This document shows, piece by piece, positions 1-4,396 of a DNA stretch of 11,362 nt. The notes under the pieces are model-generated. The model was given only the letters and a program-made list of their open reading frames with translations. It made no database searches and was not told the origin of the DNA. The first letter of the stretch is position 1, and every line of letters starts with the position of its first letter. Origin of the DNA: an uncultured Clostridia bacterium (lineage in GTDB: Bacteria; Bacillota; Clostridia; TANB77; CAG-508); NCBI GenBank assembly GCA_947584125.1, contig CANPWI010000040.1, forward strand, positions 1-11,362. The letters run 5' to 3'. The position numbers and the translations under genes were made by a program.

Positions 1-62
1 TAAAAAAATATTACTAATTCATATTATTTTTATGTGTGTTTTTTATTTTCTCAACATTATGT

Positions 63-91
63 ATTTTAACATCTTTTCTTTTTATTGTCAA
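63..91 (-). promoter_or_regulatory. SigA-type promoter for a gene left of the window
   Basis: Read on the minus strand, bases 91-86 give a perfect -35 hexamer TTGACA. A 17-base spacer follows, and bases 68-63 give TAAAAT, five of six matches to the -10 consensus. Bases 71-69 read TGT directly before it, which is an extended -10 (TGn) element. Transcription would start near position 56 and run out of the left edge. It lies downstream of the hairpin at 216-266, so it would begin a new transcription unit after the sigH/tRNA-Thr unit. Seen in sequence; activity is inferred. Confidence 0.72.
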
Positions 92-215
92 TAACTTTTT
101 TGTATATTTTTAATGTTTTTTTATGTCTATTTTTATTTTCTAGTGTCTTATATTATAATACCATATTTTTTTCTTCAATTCAAGCTTTTTTTCTTGGTAA
201 TTTTTACAATTATAT

Positions 216-266
216 AAAATATGAAGATGAATTAATAAATTATTTATTAATTCATCTTCATATTTT
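216..266 (-). terminator. 24-bp perfect inverted repeat, likely terminator after tRNA-Thr
   Basis: Bases 216-239 are the exact reverse complement of 243-266, giving a 24-bp stem with a 3-base loop. On the minus strand it lies about 54 nt past the tRNA 3' end, and the stem closes with TTTT followed by an AT-rich tail. The longer T-run (seven T, 263-269) is on the plus-strand side, so the element may act in both directions. The stem is longer and more AT-rich than a typical intrinsic terminator, but its place between the tRNA and the next promoter (91-63) fits termination. Confidence 0.6.
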
Positions 267-319
267 TTTCTCCTTAATTCGTTAATATTTTATACTTATA
301 TAATGAACAGAAAAATTAC

Positions 320-395
320 TGGAGCTTCCAACGGGAATTGAACCCGTGACCTCTACCTTACCAAGGTAGCACTCTACCTACTGAGCTATGGAAGC
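320..395 (-). tRNA. tRNA-Thr (anticodon GGT)
   Basis: On the minus strand the 76 bases fold as a complete cloverleaf. The acceptor stem is GCTTCCA (395-389) with TGGAAGC (330-324). The D arm is GCTC/GAGT with a GG-containing loop. The anticodon stem is CTACC/GGTAG with loop TTGGTAA (364-358), so the anticodon is GGT (362-360), which reads ACC and ACT threonine codons. The T arm is ACGGG/CCCGT with loop TTCAATT. The discriminator base is T and the 3' CCA is encoded (322-320). The gene starts 42 nt after the sigH stop codon and no good separate promoter is visible in between. It may therefore be carried on the sigH transcript and cut out by RNases P and Z or E-type enzymes; that is inference. 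Confidence 0.97.
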
Positions 396-401
396 ATATA
401 T

Positions 402-430
402 ATGTATCAAATATATATTATTTGATACAT
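402..430 (-). other. Hairpin between sigH and tRNA-Thr
   Basis: Bases 402-413 and 419-430 are perfect 12-bp inverted repeats with a 5-base loop. The hairpin begins 7 nt after the sigH stop codon and ends 6 nt before the tRNA 5' end. No T-run follows it on the minus strand, so it is a poor intrinsic terminator. It could protect the 3' end of sigH mRNA after tRNA processing, or partly uncouple the two genes. The structure is seen; the role is inference. Confidence 0.5.
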
Positions 431-437
431 TATAAAT

Positions 438-1085
438 TTATGTTTCATTAGATATATTTTTAATTGCTTTTTTCCTAATTCTTTGTATTGCATTATCTAT
501 TGATTTTACTGGTGCATCTAATTTTTGCGCTATTGATATATAACTTTCTCCTTGAACATATCTTTGAAGAACTTGTTTTTCAAAACCACTTAGAGATTTA
601 TCTATTGTATTTTCAACTGTTTGTAAATATTCTTTTTTAGTAATTGTGTCTAATGGATCTTCTACTAAATTTGCATCAAATATTTCTATTAGTGATGTGT
701 CATCATCTCCTTCATAAGCAGATGTGTTTAATGATAAATATGAATTTAATGGTAAGTGTTTTTGTCTATTTGATGTTTTTATTGCTGTTATGAGTTGTCT
801 TTCTATACATAGATTTGCAAAAGTTTTAAATGAGTTTTGCTTATCTTTATTGTAACTTTTTATAGCTTTATATAATCCTATCATTCCTTCTTGTATTATA
901 TCTTCTCTTTCTGCTCCTATCATAAAATATTTGCTTACTTTCATATTAACCAATTCTTTATATTTGTCTAGCAGAAAGTTTGTTGCTTTTATATCTCCTA
1001 ATTTACTCATTTTTATTAATTCTTCGTCACTTATACTGTTGTAGTCATTTTTATCTATTGAATAATACTTAGCAGTATCTTCCAT
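438..1085 (-). CDS. sigH: RNA polymerase sigma factor SigH (sigma-30)
   Basis: This 215-residue protein is the stationary-phase/sporulation sigma factor that directs RNA polymerase to early sporulation and transition-state promoters in Bacillota. Region 2 spans about residues 22-110. It includes the -10 recognition helix area with IGAEREDIIQEGMIGLYKAI (57-76) and the very family-typical ITAIKTSNRQKHLPLNSYLS stretch (99-118). Region 4, a helix-turn-helix, spans about 165-211, with GESYISIAQKLDAPVKSIDN around 179-198. The length matches Bacillus SigH (about 218), and the ECF sigma factors lack this stretch. The start is ATG at 1085, 7 nt from a perfect AGGAGG (1098-1093). A consensus promoter lies just upstream (1152-1123), so it is transcribed independently of the metallopeptidase gene before it. 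tRNA-Thr follows 42 nt downstream. No rpmG, secE or nusG is seen in the bases after it, although these commonly follow sigH in Bacillota. Confidence 0.95.
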   Translation of the reverse strand: MEDTAKYYSIDKNDYNSISDEELIKMSKLGDIKATNFLLDKYKELVNMKVSKYFMIGAEREDIIQEGMIGLYKAIKSYNKDKQNSFKTFANLCIERQLITAIKTSNRQKHLPLNSYLSLNTSAYEGDDDTSLIEIFDANLVEDPLDTITKKEYLQTVENTIDKSLSGFEKQVLQRYVQGESYISIAQKLDAPVKSIDNAIQRIRKKAIKNISNET

Positions 1086-1122
1086 ATTTTTTCCTCCTGA
1101 TGCTGTTTATCTATTTTAGAGT

Positions 1123-1152
1123 ATTATAATTCAGCAATTCCTTTAATGTCAA
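1123..1152 (-). promoter_or_regulatory. SigA-type promoter of sigH with A-tract upstream region
   Basis: On the minus strand bases 1152-1147 read TTGACA and bases 1128-1123 read TATAAT, both perfect consensus hexamers, with an 18-base spacer. Transcription should start near 1116, leaving a leader of about 30 nt that contains the AGGAGG of sigH. Upstream of the -35, the minus strand carries A-runs at 1167-1173, 1176-1182 and 1191-1197, resembling an UP element. The surroundings of the -35 resemble those of the promoter at 63-91 (AAAGT before and TAAA after the hexamer). Confidence 0.85.
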
Positions 1153-1197
1153 TACTTTTATGTGTATTTTTTTAGTTTTTTTCAAATTTATTTTTTT

Positions 1198-1893
1198 CTA
1201 TTTTCCTATAATTAATACAATTATACAATAAATAATTATTTTCACTAGAGTTTCAACAAATATAGCATAATTTGAAGCTGGTATTCCAACCTCATTTATT
1301 TCTTGATATTTATTTATTATTTTGTCACACTCTTCTTTAGTGCATAGATTATTTTCTTCTAAATATTCTTTTGCAACATATTTTGCTCTTTCCATAGCAT
1401 CTATTTCTAAGATACTTCTTACTAAATAATAAACAAAAGATAATAATGTATATATAACTATATGTAACATATAATTCTGTATTATACCTGTAATAGTTAA
1501 TATAATAATAGCAATATAATATATTAGGTATATATTTGAATATATAAAGTTAAATAATAATAATTTTCTATTTTGGATAGAATGTATACATTCATGTGCA
1601 ATTGTTTGAATTCTTATAAAAGTATCTTTTATATTACCTATTGTTATTTTATCTGTTATAGCTATATAAAGACTAGTTTTCGTGTTTTCTACCTCTTCAA
1701 TACTTGTTTTGTTATTTCCTAACTTTTTTAAAATAGTTTTTGCTATATTAACATTTTCAGGCATTTTATTTACTAATTTATCTAATTCTTCATCTTTTAT
1801 TAAAATTTTAATTTTTCTTTTTGATTTTGATATTATGGCATATAAAACCACTACTATACATACTGATATTAATATTATTGTTATATATTGCAT
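1198..1893 (-). CDS. Divergent YugP-like membrane zinc metallopeptidase
   Basis: This 231-residue membrane protein carries the zinc-binding HExxH motif as HECIH at residues 100-104, followed by SIQ, as in the YugP family (HEvGHAiQ; Zn_peptidase_2). After two membrane segments (about 112-138 and 141-160) comes EIDAMERA (163-170). This corresponds to the EFDASRRA stretch of YugP, and its glutamate is the likely third zinc ligand. An N-terminal membrane helix (3-21) and a C-terminal one (208-229) complete the topology. The segment at 48-70 (NIAKTILKKLGN to EEVEN) fits the family's pre-catalytic region. It departs from YugP by a cysteine inside HExxH, a hydrophilic tail-proximal stretch with two cysteines (184, 189), and no alanine/glycine-rich helices. 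The start is ATG at 1893 with GGGAG 6 nt upstream. It follows the YlbF-type gene across a 66-nt gap that contains a hairpin. Substrate unknown; cell-envelope or membrane-protein proteolysis is the plausible setting. Confidence 0.75.
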   Translation of the reverse strand: MQYITIILISVCIVVVLYAIISKSKRKIKILIKDEELDKLVNKMPENVNIAKTILKKLGNNKTSIEEVENTKTSLYIAITDKITIGNIKDTFIRIQTIAHECIHSIQNRKLLLFNFIYSNIYLIYYIAIIILTITGIIQNYMLHIVIYTLLSFVYYLVRSILEIDAMERAKYVAKEYLEENNLCTKEECDKIINKYQEINEVGIPASNYAIFVETLVKIIIYCIIVLIIGK

Positions 1894-1913
1894 ATTTTTC
1901 TCCCATTTTATAT

Positions 1914-1955
1914 TATTATAGCCAAAATAGTAAAATAACTATTTCGGCTATAATA
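1914..1955 (-). terminator. 18-bp hairpin after the YlbF-type gene, possible attenuator
   Basis: Bases 1914-1931 pair with 1938-1955 around a 6-base loop. The single imperfection is a G-U wobble when read as minus-strand RNA, but an A-C mismatch on the plus strand, so the structure is better on the transcribed strand. The stem begins 4 nt after the stop codon of the upstream gene and ends 10 nt before the GGGAG of the metallopeptidase gene. No clear T-run follows, so it may be a leaky terminator or an mRNA 3'-end stabiliser rather than a full stop. Confidence 0.5.
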
Positions 1956-1959
1956 TAAT

Positions 1960-2295
1960 TTATTTAATAACATCTTCAACAGCTTCTGCAATTATTTTAT
2001 TAACATCTGCCAACATAACATTAAATTTTATTTCTAAATCAAAATATTTTTTAATAATGTCGTTTTGTATTAATTCAAGGTATAATTTCTGAATATTTTC
2101 TACTTTTTCCTTATCTTGGTTTTCACCTTTTAAAGAAAATATTTGTATTTCATATCTAGCTTTCTCAAATTTTTGTACTTTCTCTCTTAACTCTGGATTA
2201 TTATCTACCTCTTGCTTTACTTTTTTAAATTCTTTATATTCTGTAGATGTTTTTAATTCTTGAGCAAGTTTATTTGCTGTATCATAAACATTCAT
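1960..2295 (-). CDS. YlbF/YheA-family small helical protein
   Basis: This 111-residue, highly charged, probably all-helical cytoplasmic protein has no membrane segment. It fits the Com_YlbF family. The start NVYDTANKLAQELKTSTEY (2-20) is typical of the family, NNPELREKVQKFEKARYEIQ (32-51) is the central helix, and VNKIIAEAVEDV (98-109) is the end. The family includes Bacillus YlbF and YmcA, which with YaaT form a complex that helps RNase Y mature mRNAs and supports sporulation, competence and biofilm formation. This copy has no cysteine and is short, so it cannot carry the C-terminal iron-sulfur cysteines of YlbF. Its layout is closer to YheA (UPF0342), whose function is unclear. The start is ATG at 2295 with GAAAGGA (2311-2305) about 9 nt upstream, overlapping the stop region of the GT4 gene (15-nt gap), so the two are surely co-transcribed. 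Confidence 0.85.
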   Translation of the reverse strand: MNVYDTANKLAQELKTSTEYKEFKKVKQEVDNNPELREKVQKFEKARYEIQIFSLKGENQDKEKVENIQKLYLELIQNDIIKKYFDLEIKFNVMLADVNKIIAEAVEDVIK

Positions 2296-2310
2296 TTTTA
2301 TGTATCCTTT

Positions 2311-3603
2311 CTATGCATAAGCTTGTCTTTTTCTAAAGCTTATTAAATTGCTAATTTCACCTTCTGAGTTTTTAGCTCTTTTTGTTTTCTTAGCTTTTTC
2401 TTGTGCAATTTGATTTGCTTGTTTTTGTGCCATTGTTTGACATATTGCTTTTTGATATATATAGTGTGTATCTTGAGCTATTTTTGCCCAATTATATTCA
2501 TTTTTCACTTTTACTTTTGCATTTTTTACAATGTTACTGCATAATCTTTGATCATATAATAACGCTAAAATTGAATCTGCTATAGAATTTGGATTTCCTG
2601 CATAACTTTTCATTCCATTTACACCATGTTCTACAATTTCATTAAGTCCTCCTATATCAGATACAACAACTGGTATTCCAGCAAGCATTGCTTCTAGTGT
2701 TACTATTCCAAATGGTTCATATGTGCTTGGGAAAACAGCTATGTCCGCACATTTATACATTTTTGCAATTTGTTTAGAATTTAAGTATCCTGTGAAATAT
2801 ACTTTATTTTGTATTCCTAAATGTTCTACCTGTGCTTTTAGTTCATCTAGCATTCCACCTTTTCCTGCTATAACAATTTTCGCATCATGATATCCTTGTA
2901 ATATTTTTGGCACAGCTGAAATTAAATGTTGTACTCCTTTTTCATATACAAGTCTTCCTGCAAACATTATTATTTTTTCGTTATCCATTGCATATTTTCT
3001 TCTGAAATCATAATCTTTTTCTACACCATTATAATTATTTAAATTTACTCCATTTGCAACAACATTTATTTTTTCAAATGGTAATCCAAATAATCTTTGT
3101 AGTTCACATTTCATATAATTACTATTAACTATAACCTCTGTAGATTCATAAGTTAAAAGCCACTCTGTATCATTTATATATCTTTGAACTTCATCTCTTA
3201 TTCCTGAATTTCTACCACTTTCTGTTGCGTGTATTGTTGATATAATTGGAATATCATAAGAATTTTTTAGTGTTTTTGCAGCATAAGCAACTAACCAATC
3301 ATGTGCATGTATTATATCAAACTTTCCTTCTTTAGATATTATTTCACTTGCTTTTGCAATTAAATTAAAGTTTAATTGCATTATCCAATCTATGAAATTA
3401 TTAGGTTTTATAATATAGTTATCTACTCTATATACCTTAACACCTTTGTCATTTTCAAATGCTGGGGCATTTCCTTCGTTATATGTTACAACTGTAACAT
3501 CATGCCCATCTTTAATTAACCTTTTTGATAAATCATGTACAACTCTTGCAATTCCTCCAACTATTCTTGGTGGATATTCCCATGTAAGCATAAGTATTTT
3601 CAT
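2311..3603 (-). CDS. GT4-family glycosyltransferase (glycogen-synthase-like)
   Basis: This 430-residue cytoplasmic GT-B-fold enzyme transfers a sugar from a nucleotide-activated donor with retention of configuration. The N-terminal acceptor domain (1-190) opens with MKILMLTWEYPPRIVGGIAR, with the glycine pair at 16-17, and has HAHDW at 99-103. The C-terminal donor domain (about 205-390) has the phosphate-binding GRLVYEKG (216-223, R217 and K222) and the EX7E motif STYEPFGIVTLE (E296 and E304). WEYPP and HAHDW are shared with GT4/GT5 alpha-glucan synthases of Clostridia and Archaea, so glucan synthesis is possible. However, GT4 enzymes use many acceptors, and no branching enzyme or ADP-glucose enzyme is nearby. 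Residues 391-430 form a basic, Q/A/K-rich tail beyond the catalytic fold. The start is ATG at 3603 with AAAGGAGGAT (3620-3611), a near-perfect anti-16S match. A candidate promoter lies about 65 nt upstream, making this the first gene of a unit with the YlbF-type gene. Confidence 0.88.
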   Translation of the reverse strand: MKILMLTWEYPPRIVGGIARVVHDLSKRLIKDGHDVTVVTYNEGNAPAFENDKGVKVYRVDNYIIKPNNFIDWIMQLNFNLIAKASEIISKEGKFDIIHAHDWLVAYAAKTLKNSYDIPIISTIHATESGRNSGIRDEVQRYINDTEWLLTYESTEVIVNSNYMKCELQRLFGLPFEKINVVANGVNLNNYNGVEKDYDFRRKYAMDNEKIIMFAGRLVYEKGVQHLISAVPKILQGYHDAKIVIAGKGGMLDELKAQVEHLGIQNKVYFTGYLNSKQIAKMYKCADIAVFPSTYEPFGIVTLEAMLAGIPVVVSDIGGLNEIVEHGVNGMKSYAGNPNSIADSILALLYDQRLCSNIVKNAKVKVKNEYNWAKIAQDTHYIYQKAICQTMAQKQANQIAQEKAKKTKRAKNSEGEISNLISFRKRQAYA

Positions 3604-3665
3604 TTTACTTATCCTCCTTTAATATTTTCTTTGGTTTTATTTGCTTGTTATTTTTTTCCTTATAT

Positions 3666-3694
3666 ATTGTATATTAACTTTTTTTAAAAGTAAA
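3666..3694 (-). promoter_or_regulatory. Candidate SigA-type promoter of the GT4 gene, with phased A-tracts
   Basis: On the minus strand bases 3694-3689 read TTTACT (four of six -35 matches). A 17-base spacer follows, and bases 3671-3666 read TACAAT (five of six -10 matches). Transcription would start near 3659, about 56 nt before the ATG. Upstream lie minus-strand A-runs at 3697-3703, 3708-3714, 3718-3722, 3728-3734 and 3742-3747, spaced 9-14 bases between centres. This suggests an UP element or an intrinsic bend. It sits just downstream of the terminator at 3797-3839, where a new promoter is needed. Confidence 0.6.
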
Positions 3695-3763
3695 CATTTT
3701 TTTACAATTTTTTTATATTTTTCTACATTTTTTTCTTAGTATTTTTTATGATACAATGATATT

Positions 3764-3825
3764 ATTCTATAATAGGCAAATATTACTGTTTAGATTAAAA
3801 AATTCTATAATAGAAAAGTATTACT
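3764..3825. repeat. Imperfect 24-bp direct repeat at a terminator
   Basis: Bases 3764-3787 and 3802-3825 are 24-base direct repeats differing at three positions, with 14 bases between them. The second copy forms the distal arm of the transglycosylase-gene terminator and includes the stop codon, so the first copy looks like a decayed duplicate of that arm just downstream of it. Seen directly; how it arose, for example by slippage during replication, is inference. Confidence 0.6.
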
Positions 3826-3839
3826 TTCCTATTATAGAA
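3797..3839 (-). terminator. Intrinsic terminator overlapping the end of the transglycosylase gene
   Basis: Bases 3822-3839 and 3803-3820 form an 18-bp stem whose only imperfection is a G-U wobble on the minus strand. Six T follow (3802-3797). The 5' arm is made of the last codons of the lytic transglycosylase plus part of its stop codon, and the loop sits at the stop codon itself. This closes the long transcription unit that enters from the right edge. Confidence 0.82.
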
Positions 3840-4381
3840 CTATAAATTTTATAATTTCTTATTATCTTTCTTACATAGTTATTTGTTTCTTTAAAAGGTA
3901 TATTTTCTATATTGCTCCCATCTTCTTTTATAATCCCAGTATCTATCCATTTATTTACATTACCAATTCCAGCATTATATGCAGTTATTGCTAAAATATA
4001 ATTTCCATTATAAGTTTGTATAAGTTCTGATAAATACTTTGTTCCTAATTTTATATTTTCTTCTGGATTTAATAATGTTTTTCCCTCTTGATATTCTATA
4101 TTTTCTTTTTCTGCAATTTCTTTTGCAGTTTCCTCTAAAATTTGCATAATTCCAACTGCATTTTGTGATGATACAACATCTTCTTTAAAGTTACTTTCAG
4201 CTTTAATTACTGATAAAACAAGTAATTTATCTACATTATATTCGTTCGAGTATTTTGTAATTATTTCATCATATTTAAATGGATAGGCCTTTTTTATTAT
4301 TGTTTTAGCTATTATAGGTATTAATAATATAATTATTAAAATTATTATTATAAATAAGTATCTCTTTTGTACTTTTTTCAA
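3821..4381 (-). CDS. Membrane-anchored lytic transglycosylase (SLT/GH23)
   Basis: This 186-residue enzyme cleaves the MurNAc-GlcNAc bond of peptidoglycan with formation of a 1,6-anhydro end, acting outside the membrane. Residues 8-27 are a strongly hydrophobic signal anchor after a basic start (KKVQKR), with no lipobox. The SLT domain spans about 36-185. The catalytic glutamate is E62 in VIKAESNF, followed by AVGIMQI (75-81), LNPEENIKLGTKYL (104-117) and AITAYNAGIGNV (131-142), all in family order. There is no LysM or other wall-binding domain. The start is TTG (4381-4379), decided by AAAGGA at 4395-4390, 8 nt away; no in-frame ATG fits a ribosome binding site. The gene begins 15 nt after polA ends. 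Its last codons double as the 5' arm of the terminator. It may serve wall turnover or insertion of envelope assemblies. Confidence 0.93.
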   Translation of the reverse strand: MKKVQKRYLFIIIILIIILLIPIIAKTIIKKAYPFKYDEIITKYSNEYNVDKLLVLSVIKAESNFKEDVVSSQNAVGIMQILEETAKEIAEKENIEYQEGKTLLNPEENIKLGTKYLSELIQTYNGNYILAITAYNAGIGNVNKWIDTGIIKEDGSNIENIPFKETNNYVRKIIRNYKIYSSIIGK

Positions 4382-4389
4382 AATTATCT

Positions 4390-4395
4390 TCCTTT
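4390..4395 (-). promoter_or_regulatory. Ribosome binding site that fixes a TTG start
   Basis: The minus strand reads AAAGGA here, 8 nt before the TTG at 4381-4379 and immediately next to the polA stop codon (4399-4397). The spacing is ideal and the encoded start, MKKVQKRYLF, is a normal signal-anchor beginning, so TTG is preferred to any internal start. Confidence 0.8.
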
Positions 4396-4396
4396 C

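Larger units (their letters stand above)
1..319. other. Intergenic region left of tRNA-Thr, no supported gene
   Basis: This stretch is extremely AT-rich, with many T-runs on the plus strand, and I see no credible coding region in it. The only plus-strand reading frame of any length (85-285) is a low-complexity F/L/Y-rich product that runs through the inverted repeat at 216-266 and has no good ribosome binding site. What the stretch does hold is an outward-facing minus-strand promoter (63-91) and the long hairpin (216-266) downstream of the tRNA, both listed separately. On the minus strand, bases 1-56 contain only one ATG, and it is followed after a single codon by a stop, so the gene served by the promoter must begin beyond the window edge. 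Confidence 0.7.

Noticed and set aside
85..285. Plus-strand reading frame of 66 codons, hydrophobic product
   Set aside because: Low-complexity F/L/Y/I product expected from T-rich DNA. It runs through the palindrome at 216-266 and has no good ribosome binding site.
429..434. TATAAT on the minus strand ahead of tRNA-Thr, as a tRNA promoter
   Set aside because: No acceptable -35 hexamer at 16-18 bases upstream, so the match is likely chance in AT-rich sequence.
3604..3796. Riboswitch or T-box leader upstream of the GT4 gene
   Set aside because: No conserved aptamer motif, no T-box sequence and no leader terminator between the candidate start site and the ATG; the leader is only about 56 nt.
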